The notes under the pieces: model-generated
What the model saw: the letters and a program-made list of their open reading frames with translations, nothing else
The model's database searches: none
What the model was told of the DNA's origin: nothing
Source: Sphingobacterium sp. GVS05A
Lineage (GTDB): Bacteria > Bacteroidota > Bacteroidia > Sphingobacteriales > Sphingobacteriaceae
Length of the DNA stretch: 64,000 nt
Reading direction: 5' to 3'
Assembly (NCBI RefSeq): GCF_019969845.1
Contig: NZ_JAHXYR010000003.1
Span: 186,001 to 250,000, forward strand
Shown: piece after piece, positions 43,966 through 53,604 of the stretch
Position numbering within the stretch: the first letter of the stretch is position 1
Layout: every line of letters begins with the position of its first letter
Made by a program: the position numbers and the translations under genes

Positions 43966-46071
43966 TCAGGATATTTTGTCCCAGGCAATACCATCTGATT
44001 TCCGTGCCAAAAAGCTTCGAAGTAACTGATTTTTTTCGCTCTGAAGCGTAGGGTCTTCTTTGAATATGGCGATCACAGTGTTTCTACATTCGGTCAATAA
44101 GGCCTGATCTGTTGCCAGGTTGGCCATCTTAAGGTCGAGGACACCGGATTGTTGTGTGCCGGAGATGTCACCGGGACCGCGTAATTCCAGGTCAACTTCG
44201 GCAATCTCAAAGCCATCATTGGTGCGTACCATGGTATCCAACCGGAGACGTCCTTCTTTGCTGAGCTTATTGCCCGACATCAGGATACAAAAGGACTGCT
44301 CAGCTCCACGGCCCACACGACCCCGCAATTGATGGAGTTGGGAGAGACCAAATCGCTCGGAGTTCTCAATGACCATGACAGAGGCATTAGGCACATTGAC
44401 ACCGACTTCAATTACGGTTGTTGCCACCATGATCTGTGTTTCGTGTTTCACAAAACGCTGCATCTCAAAATCCTTATCTTTCACGGGCATCTTGCCGTGA
44501 ACAATACTGATCTTGTATTGCGGCAGGGGAAATTCGCGCTGCAAATTTTCCAGTCCGGCTTCTAGATAGATCAAATCCAGTTTTTCACTTTCTTTGATCA
44601 GGGGATAGACCAGATAGACCTGCCTGCCTTTGGCGATTTCTTCACGCATAAAGCCAAACATCCGCAGACGGGAGCTTTCAAAAAAGTGTACAGTCTTAAT
44701 CGGTTTACGTCCGGCAGGAAGTTCGTCGATCACCGAAATATCGAGATCACCATACATGGTCATCGCCAGCGTCCGTGGAATGGGTGTGGCTGTCATGACC
44801 AACATATGCGGTGGGATGACATTCTTGCGCCAGAGCTTGGCGCGCTGCTCTACACCAAAACGGTGTTGTTCATCGATAACGACGAAGCCAAGATTCTTGA
44901 ATTGTACCTTATCTTCAATCAGTGCATGGGTGCCGATCAGGATGTCGAGCGTGCCCTCTTCGAGGGCCTGATGGATCAGCCGACGTTCTTTGGTGCCGGT
45001 CGATCCCGTGAGTAGCTTGATGCTGACGAGATCATCACCGACGAGCTGTTTGAGTCCATGGTAATGCTGTGTGGCTAAGATCTCGGTGGGAGCCATCATA
45101 CAGGCTTGGAAGCCGTTGTCAACTGCAAGCAGCATACTCATCAGGGCAACCACCGTTTTACCGGAGCCCACATCGCCCTGCACGAGGCGGTTCATCTGTG
45201 CGCCGGTATTGGTATCGATACGGATTTCTTTAACAACGCGTTTCTGTGCGCCTGTCAACGGAAATGGAAGACGCTCATTGAAAAAAGTGTTGAACTTTTC
45301 CCCCACTTTATTGAAACGCTGCCCCCTGAATTTCTGGGTGTTCAGTTGTTTGTTGTTGAGCAGTTTGAGCTGTATGAAAAACAGCTCTTCGAATTTGATC
45401 CTTTTGATCGCCTGGTTCAATTCCTTTTGGTTGCTCGGGAAATGAATGGACGCTAAAGCCTGCTGGTGGGAAACCAGCTGATGTTTTGCTATTATTTCCT
45501 GGGGGATCGTCTCTCCGATACTCCGAAATACGGTCTCCAATGCTGTCTGTTGCAAACGTTGGATGCCCTTGGTATCCAAATTGAATTTTTTGAGTTTCTC
45601 CGTGGAAGAATAGACTGGCTGTAAGCTCATGTTGCCGGCCTGTTTGACTTGCGGATTGTACAGGTCCATTTCAGGATGGGTGATGGATAGCTGCCCATTA
45701 AATTCACTGGGTTTGCCATAAATGATATAGGCCGAACCTACTTTTAGGGACTTTTGGAGCCAGGGAATAGACTGGAACCAGACGAGCTCCATGGAGCCAG
45801 TTTCATCCTTGAATGAGCCGACGAGTCGTTTGGTCCTTTTCTCACCCACGAGCTGTAGTGAAACCAGCCGTCCCAAAACCTGTGCTGCCATCATATCGGG
45901 GTGTAGCTTCCGTATTTTGTGAAATTCTGTACGGTCGATATAACGGAAAGGGTATTGGGTCAACAGGTCCCCAATGGTAAATACCTGTAACTCTTTCTTG
46001 AGTACATCTGCCTTTTGGGGACCTACACCTTTGAGGTATTCTATTGGGGTAATTAAACTTAATTCAGCCAT
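43966..46071 (-). CDS. recG: ATP-dependent DNA helicase RecG
   Basis: 701 residues. The N-terminal wedge/OB domain grips branched DNA. The helicase core has Walker A GDVGSGKT (Lys305), DEQH box (VIDEQHRFGVEQRAKL), motif III MTATPIPRTLAMTMYGDLD and motif VI QLRGRVGRG. RecG regresses stalled forks and processes Holliday junctions. Length and motifs are complete. The next minus-strand gene upstream is a lipoprotein gene ending 36 bases before its start. Confidence 0.97.
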   Translation of the reverse strand: MAELSLITPIEYLKGVGPQKADVLKKELQVFTIGDLLTQYPFRYIDRTEFHKIRKLHPDMMAAQVLGRLVSLQLVGEKRTKRLVGSFKDETGSMELVWFQSIPWLQKSLKVGSAYIIYGKPSEFNGQLSITHPEMDLYNPQVKQAGNMSLQPVYSSTEKLKKFNLDTKGIQRLQQTALETVFRSIGETIPQEIIAKHQLVSHQQALASIHFPSNQKELNQAIKRIKFEELFFIQLKLLNNKQLNTQKFRGQRFNKVGEKFNTFFNERLPFPLTGAQKRVVKEIRIDTNTGAQMNRLVQGDVGSGKTVVALMSMLLAVDNGFQACMMAPTEILATQHYHGLKQLVGDDLVSIKLLTGSTGTKERRLIHQALEEGTLDILIGTHALIEDKVQFKNLGFVVIDEQHRFGVEQRAKLWRKNVIPPHMLVMTATPIPRTLAMTMYGDLDISVIDELPAGRKPIKTVHFFESSRLRMFGFMREEIAKGRQVYLVYPLIKESEKLDLIYLEAGLENLQREFPLPQYKISIVHGKMPVKDKDFEMQRFVKHETQIMVATTVIEVGVNVPNASVMVIENSERFGLSQLHQLRGRVGRGAEQSFCILMSGNKLSKEGRLRLDTMVRTNDGFEIAEVDLELRGPGDISGTQQSGVLDLKMANLATDQALLTECRNTVIAIFKEDPTLQSEKNQLLRSFLARKSDGIAWDKIS

Positions 46072-46107
46072 TCTTCTTGACGGGCTAAAATACGAAAAAT
46101 TTAATTT

Positions 46108-46821
46108 TTACGATTTAAATACTTCTACAAATGGCTTACCATCCCTGCATTGAACTGGCCTTGCCATATTTGGACACCCCCCCTGACAGCTTGTTTTTTC
46201 TAGACTGAGTTTTCTTTCGGTGAGACGATTGTATAGTTGAATTTTTTCTATCATCTCATTGGACCGGATGGTTTTGTGTACGGCGATTCCCTCCATGCAA
46301 CAGCCTGTTCGTAAAAAATGACTTTGCCAATCGTTTGGGTTGCTGCAAGCAACGTCTTTATAGAATTCTTGAAGTTCTTTGTATCTTTTGGGCAATTCCA
46401 GGTTGACTTCTTCGAGGGAAAGGTTATGCGCAAAGCGGAGCATTGCTTTCCCATTGTCGCAGACTTTACCCAGGGGCGGGTCGGGGACTGGCATCGACAT
46501 CAGATGTGTATCATAGAAAATTTTACCTTCGCGTTCGGCCGCTTTATTCCGTTCATTTTGCAAATAATCCAGTTCTTGCTGCAATTTTTCGAATTGGCTT
46601 TTCAGTGACGAATGTACCAGGTAATAGGTATAGTAGGGGCGTTGTATAATTTCAAATTCCTCAATATTTTTACAGGGAACAGACTGGAGTACTTTGGTAA
46701 GCTCCTGTGCTTTTTCATTGATTTGCTCATTCCAGTATTCATATGATTTAGAACTGTCTTTCGAGCAGGCTATAAATAGTAGAAGCCCAATAATCGGGAG
46801 TATAAATATTATTTTTTTCAT
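46108..46821 (-). CDS. Cysteine-containing lipoprotein of unknown function
   Basis: 237 residues with a lipoprotein signal (lipobox FIAC, Cys19). A helical N-terminal half (LQQELDYLQNERNKAAEREG) is followed by a Cys-bearing C-terminal half: ACSNPNDW, TGCCMEG, SCQGGCPN, VQCRDGK. It shares the CSN..DW segment, the YN-L helix and the C-terminal C.(D/E)GK pattern with the next upstream gene, so the two are paralogues. No known family. It is probably on the outer or inner membrane, facing the periplasm. Confidence 0.7.
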   Translation of the reverse strand: MKKIIFILPIIGLLLFIACSKDSSKSYEYWNEQINEKAQELTKVLQSVPCKNIEEFEIIQRPYYTYYLVHSSLKSQFEKLQQELDYLQNERNKAAEREGKIFYDTHLMSMPVPDPPLGKVCDNGKAMLRFAHNLSLEEVNLELPKRYKELQEFYKDVACSNPNDWQSHFLRTGCCMEGIAVHKTIRSNEMIEKIQLYNRLTERKLSLEKTSCQGGCPNMARPVQCRDGKPFVEVFKS

Positions 46822-46890
46822 GTTTGGTTAAATTGGGTTTTCGGTACTTTTAAGTTTTTAATCTGTTTAATGTTTATATTTTGAATCGGT

Positions 46891-47301
46891 TTATTCGTAT
46901 TTAATCGTGGCCTTTCCTTCCTTACAGATGACATCTAGCGGTTTTCGATAGGGCATACAATTGATCTTTGGTGCCATCATGGGCTGGTATATTTCAATCA
47001 ACTTATTATAATCATTGATCATGTTTTGTAGGGTGGTATTATCAACGGAACGGTGGTAGGCGATATGACTGGTACCACATACAGTCTCGATGTCTATTAT
47101 TTTCCAGTCATCGGCATTGGAACATTCTTTTGGATGGGCCAGGGCTATAATTTTACTGTATTTTTCATTTGAAAGTGTTTCCAATTCCTTTTCGGTTTTT
47201 TCTTTATAAGGGTTTTCAAGATGGGATTCGGATTTACAAACAACAAATAACATAGTACATGCGAGCAGGGAGGTAATGCCTAGGACGGACAGATTTTTCA
47301 T
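46891..47301 (-). CDS. Short lipoprotein paralogue of the downstream cysteine-rich lipoprotein
   Basis: I start at the ATG at 47301 (MKNLSVLGITSLLACTMLFVVCKSES), which gives a lipoprotein signal (FVVC). The longest frame would add 51 residues without any plausible function. 136 residues. It contains ECSNADDWKI, a MINDYNKLIEIY helix, INCMPYRKPLDVICKEGKA and four or five mature cysteines. Similarity to 46108-46821 is local but clear. Function is unknown. The two lie 69 bases apart on the same strand. Confidence 0.7.
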   Translation of the reverse strand: MKNLSVLGITSLLACTMLFVVCKSESHLENPYKEKTEKELETLSNEKYSKIIALAHPKECSNADDWKIIDIETVCGTSHIAYHRSVDNTTLQNMINDYNKLIEIYQPMMAPKINCMPYRKPLDVICKEGKATIKYE

Positions 47302-47463
47302 AATAGCGTATTTGGTTTTTTGACTGAACGGGCAATTTTGTATAGGTGCTACAGTGAGGATCGAAAATTTCTCATAGCTGTGATTTTTTTTCGAAACTGT
47401 AGCTTGTGCCGGAACGTAGGGCGGGCGATGAATTTGGAGATAAACAGGAGCCAAACGATAAAA

Positions 47464-47493
47464 AAAGCGGCTTAACCATATGGTTAAGCCGCT
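47464..47493 (-). terminator. Terminator of the first SusCD operon (perfect palindrome)
   Basis: 30-bp perfect palindrome with half-site AAGCGGCTTAACCAT (47464-47478). On the minus strand it is followed by a T-run (the A-run just left of it), so it ends the SusCD transcript. Confidence 0.85.
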
Positions 47494-47514
47494 TCGGTAT
47501 TGCAGGGAATTCTT

Positions 47515-49185
47515 TTAGAAATTACCTTTCGCAACATCCCACCAAAGGCGAGTGCCGCCATTGTCGGGGCCACCCAAAAGTGATATTGCGTTTTGTACTT
47601 CAGCTTTGTTGGTATTGTATTCGTTCTGTGGGAACGGCAAACGACGTATCTGTATTTTGGTGTCGATCAGTCCACCGCTGTTATTGACAACTACTGGAAA
47701 TAAACGTGGATATCCGGTACGACGGAATTCGCTCCATGCCTCTTGTCCTTCCGGGAAGATTGCCAACCATTTTTGGGTAATGATACGTTCTAACTTTTCC
47801 TCATTCGTGGCACCATCGTTCCACTTTATGGTTAGTGCACTAGGTGAAACTGCGTTGTTTTCCGCATTGAATGGGTCCTTATAGGCCGCCGCTTTGCTTG
47901 TATTGTCATTTAAGTATGCACTCAAACCGGAGCTGACACCCCATTGTGTGAAGGAAGTTTCAACTCCTTTTTCGTAAAGTGACTGTGCTGTCCCGCCTGT
48001 ATTTCCCCATCCTCTTAAAGCTGCTTCAGCACGTAAAAAGTAAACTTCTGCAGCTGTCATTAGAATAGGTGCCGTACTGGCGGTGAAGGTTGGTGTGGTA
48101 CCTTCTGTATTCAGTGCTGAAAGTTTTTGGTATTTGTCTTTTTCAATACCCTCTGCACCCGTACGAATACCAATGTATTGGCCTGCCACTGATGTCAGTG
48201 TAGGATCGTTTGAAACGGGGGACATGTATTTTGAGATCCGGGGATCTTTTAGTCCGACCATGTAAGACGAAAGTGTTGCATTGATACGCGTATCGGCCCA
48301 GTTTTTGGCAATAAACCAAAGGGGATTGCTATAGGTTCCATCAGTAGGTACGGTAACCTTGAAATTATCGGAATTGCTTTCCAAAACACCACCATTTGCT
48401 GGATCCAATGCTTTTTCTGCCTGTGTTTTTGCTAGCTGTGGGTCAACTTTAACCAAGCGCATCGCAAGGCGTAAGCGCAGGGAGTTGGCAATTTTCAACC
48501 AATTTTTAAATCTTACCTGATTATCTGTATTTGGAAAAACCAAATCAATCTGGTCGATTTTTGCCGCCATTGGACTATCTGCTTTATAGGCCTTCAATAC
48601 AGTTACCGCTTCATCAAGTTCTTTAAAGAAGCTATTGTACACGTCCGACTGTTTGTCGTAAGGAATTGTATTGGATGTACCTACCTGACTGTAAGGGATG
48701 GGGCCATAGATATCCGTAACCCGGCTTGCCGCTTCCACTTTGATGACCAGCGCTGACCCCCATAATGCTGGGTATGTTTCTGCAAGACCATTCTTTTTTA
48801 ATTTATCGATCGCCTTGATGACATTGAGGTATAATACTTGAAAGGGTTCGCCATTCCAGCCATTTACCATAGCATAATTGAGATTATTCTGTCCACTATT
48901 GAACGGTGTTGGTGACATAAAGAAGCCTGAATAAACGTCCGCATTCAGATTCTGTTGTACCTGGTATGAGTTTGGATCGCCGGCACCTGAAAAATTATAA
49001 ATGGACATTTGAGCGTTCCGAAGAAAAATGACAAGATCTTGTCCGTCTCCTTTTAAGTCCTCATCTGTAACGCCAATATTGTTTTTGTTGTAGTCTTCAA
49101 AATTTTTGGTGCAGCTAGTCATAGAGCCTCCTAAAATTAAAAGAGCGAGAGAGAACTTGGATATATTTTTTATTGTAAATTTCAT
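47515..49185 (-). CDS. SusD/RagB-family outer-membrane lipoprotein (SusD_2-like), pair 1
   Basis: 556 residues with a lipoprotein signal (lipobox MTSC). The sequence opens CTKNFEDYNKNNIGVTDEDL and has GDPNSYQVQQNLNADVYSGFF, YPALWGSALVIKVEAASRVTDIYGPIPYSQVG and a C-terminal EGQEAWSEFRRTGYPRL. These are hallmarks of the SusD-like_2 group, which caps a SusC barrel and helps capture peptides or glycans. It lies 10 bases after its SusC partner and ends at a strong terminator. The substrate cannot be inferred. Confidence 0.93.
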   Translation of the reverse strand: MKFTIKNISKFSLALLILGGSMTSCTKNFEDYNKNNIGVTDEDLKGDGQDLVIFLRNAQMSIYNFSGAGDPNSYQVQQNLNADVYSGFFMSPTPFNSGQNNLNYAMVNGWNGEPFQVLYLNVIKAIDKLKKNGLAETYPALWGSALVIKVEAASRVTDIYGPIPYSQVGTSNTIPYDKQSDVYNSFFKELDEAVTVLKAYKADSPMAAKIDQIDLVFPNTDNQVRFKNWLKIANSLRLRLAMRLVKVDPQLAKTQAEKALDPANGGVLESNSDNFKVTVPTDGTYSNPLWFIAKNWADTRINATLSSYMVGLKDPRISKYMSPVSNDPTLTSVAGQYIGIRTGAEGIEKDKYQKLSALNTEGTTPTFTASTAPILMTAAEVYFLRAEAALRGWGNTGGTAQSLYEKGVETSFTQWGVSSGLSAYLNDNTSKAAAYKDPFNAENNAVSPSALTIKWNDGATNEEKLERIITQKWLAIFPEGQEAWSEFRRTGYPRLFPVVVNNSGGLIDTKIQIRRLPFPQNEYNTNKAEVQNAISLLGGPDNGGTRLWWDVAKGNF

Positions 49186-49195
49186 TGTATTTCTG

Positions 49196-52100
49196 TTAGA
49201 ACGTTGCGTTTAATGTTAGACCATAGTTACGTGTTGCTGGCATCATAAAGATATCAACACCACTTAGTGCGTTGCCCGTAGACATGGTCACTTCAGGATC
49301 GAAAGGTGCCTTTTTCGAGATATAGAATAGGTTTCTTCCGACAGCATTAACACGAAGTTTTTTGAAGAAGCTATCTTTAATGTTAAAATCATAGCCAAAG
49401 GTTAGCTCGCGCAATCTCACTACAGTTCCGTCATAGATATATTGACTACTCACAGGCCCCATACCAGCAGTTGATGTGTACCATTGTTCTGCATCCACTT
49501 TTGTGACTGCTTTACCATCTGGTGTTACGCCATTGACGATCACACCACCATTCGCACGCGCATCGCCAGTTACTTTCGATACACCATAACCGTCAAGTAA
49601 AGATTGTGTCACCGACATGACGTCATAGTTGAACTTGCCATCGATGAGGAAGCTTAAGTTAAAGTTCTTGTAGTTAAAGCTGTTGTTCCAGCCCATTTGC
49701 CAAATCGGATTGGAATTTCCAAGTTTGGTATAGACGTTGTTTTTTTGTGGAATTCCGTCCGCGGAAATAATGATACGGCCTTGGTTATCGCGGACAAAAT
49801 CCTGTCCGTAGATATCACCAAAAGATCCTCCAACTTCCAATTTGGAAGCAAAGTTATTTCTACCTTCTCCGGTCAGATTAAATTCAGGTACAGCTTCTGC
49901 AAGTTCGATAATCTTGTTTTTGTTGTAGGTGAAGTTTACACTTGTGGTCCAAGTAAAATTATCATTCTTGATGGCATCCAATGAAACCAATGCTTCGACA
50001 CCCTGGTTTTGGATATTTCCCGCATTGATCGCATATTGTTTGTTCAGTGAAGCGTGACTTGCTGCGACCTTAAAGAATTGATTTGTTGTGTTGGTTTTGT
50101 AGTAGGTCACGTCAACATTCAGACGATTATTCCACATACGCCATTCTGTACCGATTTCCAATGACTTCGTCTTTTCCGGTTTTAAAGTTTTCAAAAAGGC
50201 GATATCATTAACGGTTAATACCGCATAAGGATTCACTGTATTTGTTAATAAACTTGTATAAGGCGGAAGGTCATTACCCACTACAGCATAAGAACCGCGA
50301 ATCTTGGCCATATTGACAAATTCAGGTAGGTTCAGCTTGTCATTCAGGACAATCCCCAAACCCGCTGAGGGATAGAAGAAGGATTTTGTGCCAGTAAAAG
50401 CAAGTGTACTCGACCAGTCATTACGAGCCGTCAGATCCAAATAAATCCAATTATCATAGGCTAAATTTGCCGAGGCAAATACCGATTGTAATTGTCTGCG
50501 GTTGGCAGATAATGTGGATGTGACAGGTGTGGTGGTATTTTGGATAAAGAATTGATTTGGAACCTTCAAGCCGTCTTTTCCTGTCGTGAAGTCAGATCCT
50601 TCTGTTTTCCAATCCGTGATACTTGTGCCGACCAATCCTGTGATCTGCAATTTGTCACCAACATTAAAGTTCATATTAGCAACGACATCACCATATTGTT
50701 GTGTAATGGTGGTATTTGTGTAGCTATATGCACCATTTTCGCGGGCAAGAATTTTCTGGGTCCCTGCATAGGCTTTTCTATCCCAAACTTCACTCGTCCG
50801 GTCTACACTACCACGTGCCTGCACGCTGATCCATGGTGCGATTTTGTATTTTGCACTTCCGTTCAACAATAAGCGATTTCTGGTAGATCTTGTCGAATTC
50901 CGGTTTGCAATCCACCAGGGATTTTGTTGTGTAGTTTCATCATCCGAAAGTGTAAACCAATTCTGCTCATTGAGACTACGACTTGGATTAAATTTTTCGT
51001 AATTTTTATAATCTGCAATATTCAAACTGCGAGGTAAAAGATAAAGGCCGACTAAAGGACTGTAGTAGAAGCCTGAAGTAGGAGCATTGTCCAATTTTTG
51101 TGTAATGTAATTTGCACTTGCTTCTACCGTTAATTTGTCATCAAAGAATGTTGCACTCTCTTTGAGATTGAAGTTGTGACGCATTAGGTCATTTTCCGGT
51201 AGTATTCCTTTTGCAAGGGTATTGGCATAAGAAAAGTAGGTTTGATTTTTCTCATTACCACCAGATAGCGTTAGTGAATTTGTGAAATTACTCCCCGTAC
51301 GGAAGAATTCGCCAACATTATCATATTTAGCGCCATTCGTTTTATCACCCCAACTAAATACACTCGTACCACTGTTTTTGCCTTTAGAACCTTGGCCATA
51401 TTGGCTCTGGAACTTCGGTGTTGATACAGCTTGTTCGATTTGGGCACTTGATGAAAAGTTAATGGTCGTACGTCCTTGCTTTCCAGATTTGGTTGTAATC
51501 AAAATCACACCATTGGCGGCCTGACTACCATATAATGCTGCCGCCGAGGCACCTTTTAAGACGGAGATATTTTCCACATCTTCAGGGTTAATCATAGCTA
51601 TTGGGTCCCCACCATCACGCTGACCACCGAAAACATTATCTGGTTGGCCGGCTAGAGTTTGGTTATTGATCGGTACACCATCGACAACATAAAGTACTTG
51701 GTTATTGCCTGAGGCAGATTTGTTACCACGTAAAACGACTTTTGCTGATCCGCCTGGTCCTGAGGAGCTGGAAGCGATATTAACCCCTGCTACTTTACCA
51801 TTCAGGTTATTGGCCAAGTTGGTGCTTTTTACCTTGTTCAGTTCATCTCCACTGACCTGTTGTGTAGAGTAGGTCAATGATTTCTGTGCGCGGCTGATAC
51901 CCAGCGCTGTGACGACAACACTTTCAAGCTGTTGCGTCTGCTCATCTAGGCTTATTGTAACTGTTGTTTCGCCCGGTCCAAGTGTAACCGTCTTATTTTC
52001 GTAGCCAATCGTGCTGATATTCAGGACACGATTTTTATCGTCGACATTGATCTGGAAAGCCCCTTTGCTGTCTGTAGAACTAGCTGTTGAAGTGCCCAAC

Positions 52101-52255
52101 ACTTTAATAGTGGCACCTACAAGTGGAGCTTTTGTTTTTGCATCGACAACCGTCCCTTTCACTTGGTTGCTTTGTGCGTGAAGTAAAGATGCTGAAAAAA
52201 GCATTGTCGGAACAATACTTAACATCCTTAGTGTAGTGTATAATTTGTTATTCAT
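49196..52255 (-). CDS. SusC/RagA TonB-linked outer-membrane receptor, pair 1
   Basis: 1019 residues. Signal peptide ends SLLHAQ. A carboxypeptidase-regulatory domain (about 30-115) is followed by the TonB box region QLESVVVTALGI. The plug contains LNGKVAGVNIASSSSGPGGSAKVVLRGNKS, VLYVVDGVPINN and PEDVENISVLKGASAAALYGSQAANGVILITTKSG. The large barrel ends ATRNYGLTLNATF. It imports the ligand captured by its SusD partner. A -7 candidate lies about 260 bases upstream, implying a long leader. No ECF sigma or anti-sigma gene is adjacent. Confidence 0.95.
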   Translation of the reverse strand: MNNKLYTTLRMLSIVPTMLFSASLLHAQSNQVKGTVVDAKTKAPLVGATIKVLGTSTASSTDSKGAFQINVDDKNRVLNISTIGYENKTVTLGPGETTVTISLDEQTQQLESVVVTALGISRAQKSLTYSTQQVSGDELNKVKSTNLANNLNGKVAGVNIASSSSGPGGSAKVVLRGNKSASGNNQVLYVVDGVPINNQTLAGQPDNVFGGQRDGGDPIAMINPEDVENISVLKGASAAALYGSQAANGVILITTKSGKQGRTTINFSSSAQIEQAVSTPKFQSQYGQGSKGKNSGTSVFSWGDKTNGAKYDNVGEFFRTGSNFTNSLTLSGGNEKNQTYFSYANTLAKGILPENDLMRHNFNLKESATFFDDKLTVEASANYITQKLDNAPTSGFYYSPLVGLYLLPRSLNIADYKNYEKFNPSRSLNEQNWFTLSDDETTQQNPWWIANRNSTRSTRNRLLLNGSAKYKIAPWISVQARGSVDRTSEVWDRKAYAGTQKILARENGAYSYTNTTITQQYGDVVANMNFNVGDKLQITGLVGTSITDWKTEGSDFTTGKDGLKVPNQFFIQNTTTPVTSTLSANRRQLQSVFASANLAYDNWIYLDLTARNDWSSTLAFTGTKSFFYPSAGLGIVLNDKLNLPEFVNMAKIRGSYAVVGNDLPPYTSLLTNTVNPYAVLTVNDIAFLKTLKPEKTKSLEIGTEWRMWNNRLNVDVTYYKTNTTNQFFKVAASHASLNKQYAINAGNIQNQGVEALVSLDAIKNDNFTWTTSVNFTYNKNKIIELAEAVPEFNLTGEGRNNFASKLEVGGSFGDIYGQDFVRDNQGRIIISADGIPQKNNVYTKLGNSNPIWQMGWNNSFNYKNFNLSFLIDGKFNYDVMSVTQSLLDGYGVSKVTGDARANGGVIVNGVTPDGKAVTKVDAEQWYTSTAGMGPVSSQYIYDGTVVRLRELTFGYDFNIKDSFFKKLRVNAVGRNLFYISKKAPFDPEVTMSTGNALSGVDIFMMPATRNYGLTLNATF

Positions 52256-52513
52256 GTAGTATAATATGTGTTATATTCAGTTTTTATATACATATTTTCA
52301 CAACAGAAGTTATTTTTCGCAGTAATGGGCTAATTCCATTTAGCATGTTGGTTAGGGAAATAGTATTGAATATTGCTGGAGAGTGAAGCAAGTAATTATA
52401 GTATAGTATTCAATACCCTAAATTGATTGGATTAGAGGGGTGTGATTCCTTTAATTAATACTAATTTACTACTGTTGATTAAAAATCAAAAATTTTAAGA
52501 AACAAAATTGATA

Positions 52514-52521
52514 CAAATGTA
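52514..52521 (-). promoter_or_regulatory. Candidate -7 element of SusC pair 1
   Basis: Minus-strand TACATTTG fits TAnnTTTG; no good TTG is present at the -33 distance. If real, the leader is about 250 nt. Confidence 0.4.
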
Positions 52522-52619
52522 GAGTGAATGGTGTTAACTAGTTGATTTTTAGTTTTGTGTTGTTTTGTAATTTTTTGTGCTTTGTCAAAAATGTATCTTT
52601 GTGGGGACATGTTAAATTA

Positions 52620-52655
52620 CGAAAGGCTCCCAAATTTTATAGTTGAAGCCTTTCG
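52620..52655 (-). terminator. Probable terminator of the DUF6728-ridA-EamA operon
   Basis: CGAAAGGCT (52620-52628) pairs with AGCCTTTCG (52647-52655), 35 bases past the EamA stop on the minus strand. The tail is only mildly T-rich. Confidence 0.55.
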
Positions 52656-52689
52656 GTGTTAGATGAAGTATAGTACTAGGAAGCCTAAC

Positions 52690-53601
52690 CTAATTTTTCT
52701 TAATCTGACGGAAATTGCTGCTATTGAAGAGAACGATCGCAACCAATATTATGCCATAAGCTACATACTTGATGACGGGAACAGGTTCCTGAAAATAGGT
52801 CGCTGCCAACGTGAAGGCTATGATTGGGTTGATGTATAATAATACGCCTGTCGTTGTTGAGGAAATGCCAATTAGGGCATACATACTCAAGAAAAGCGGG
52901 ATAATGGTGAAGACAACCGCAATCAGTATTATGGTGCCCCAAAAGATGGGTTTGGTAGGGATGTCATGGTGATTATAGATCAGCTTGGGGATAACGAATA
53001 GTGCACATATACTCAATTGGAAAACCAATTGGTTGAGTTTGTTGAAGCCTGTCGATATACGCTGTACGATAAGGTAGAAGGCATAGCAGGTCGCGATGGT
53101 TGCGGCCCATAAAACATCATTTAACGAGCCCTTAGCCAGTAGGCAAACACTACCAAAGGCAATGAGCAAAGCTAGCTTTTGCAAGGAGCGCAGTTCTTCT
53201 TTTAAGATAAAATAGGCTGCTGCTGCGGTGATCAATGGGCAGGTGAGATAGGCCAATGCCGCGGATTGGATGCTGATGTGGTTGACGGCATAGATATAGG
53301 TAAACCAATTTCCGAAGATCAATAGGGACGCAAGAATGGTGAGACCGGTCTGTTGAATCTTGCGGTTTCGCGGGAGGTCTTTGAATTTTTGAATATCTGC
53401 ACGCAGTGTCTTTCTTTGAAATAATAGGAGATAGAGCCAGAGCACCGCTAAGGCTGTTACAATCCTAAAATATAGAATGTCCTCTGCAGGATATTCCCGT
53501 ATCCACCGAACGGGAATGGACATGAAGCCCCAAATAAAGGGTGCTAAAAAAGCCGCGAAAAGATATTTTCCGCGGCTTACAGTTTCGTTATTATTTTCCA
53601 C
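52690..53601 (-). CDS. EamA/RarD-type DMT transporter
   Basis: 303 residues with about ten membrane helices in two EamA repeats. FLAPFIWGFMSIPVRWIREYPAEDILYFRI opens repeat 1; LWAATIATCYAFYLIVQRIS opens repeat 2; STTTGVLLYINPIIAFTLAATYFQEP is the typical end. It resembles RarD-like permeases, which export or import small metabolites. The substrate is unknown. It starts three bases after the ridA stop, so it is translationally coupled to it. Confidence 0.88.
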   Translation of the reverse strand: MENNNETVSRGKYLFAAFLAPFIWGFMSIPVRWIREYPAEDILYFRIVTALAVLWLYLLLFQRKTLRADIQKFKDLPRNRKIQQTGLTILASLLIFGNWFTYIYAVNHISIQSAALAYLTCPLITAAAAYFILKEELRSLQKLALLIAFGSVCLLAKGSLNDVLWAATIATCYAFYLIVQRISTGFNKLNQLVFQLSICALFVIPKLIYNHHDIPTKPIFWGTIILIAVVFTIIPLFLSMYALIGISSTTTGVLLYINPIIAFTLAATYFQEPVPVIKYVAYGIILVAIVLFNSSNFRQIKKN

Positions 53602-53604
53602 GGA

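Larger units (their letters stand above)
52256..52689. other. Intergenic region and long leader of SusC pair 1
   Basis: 434 bases without a gene. It contains an inverted repeat GTATTGAATA (52363-52372) / TATTCAATAC (52407-52416) inside the predicted leader. A -7 candidate TACATTTG on the minus strand (52514-52521) is present. A terminator-like hairpin CGAAAGGCT/AGCCTTTCG (52620-52655) belongs to the EamA gene. Confidence 0.55.
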
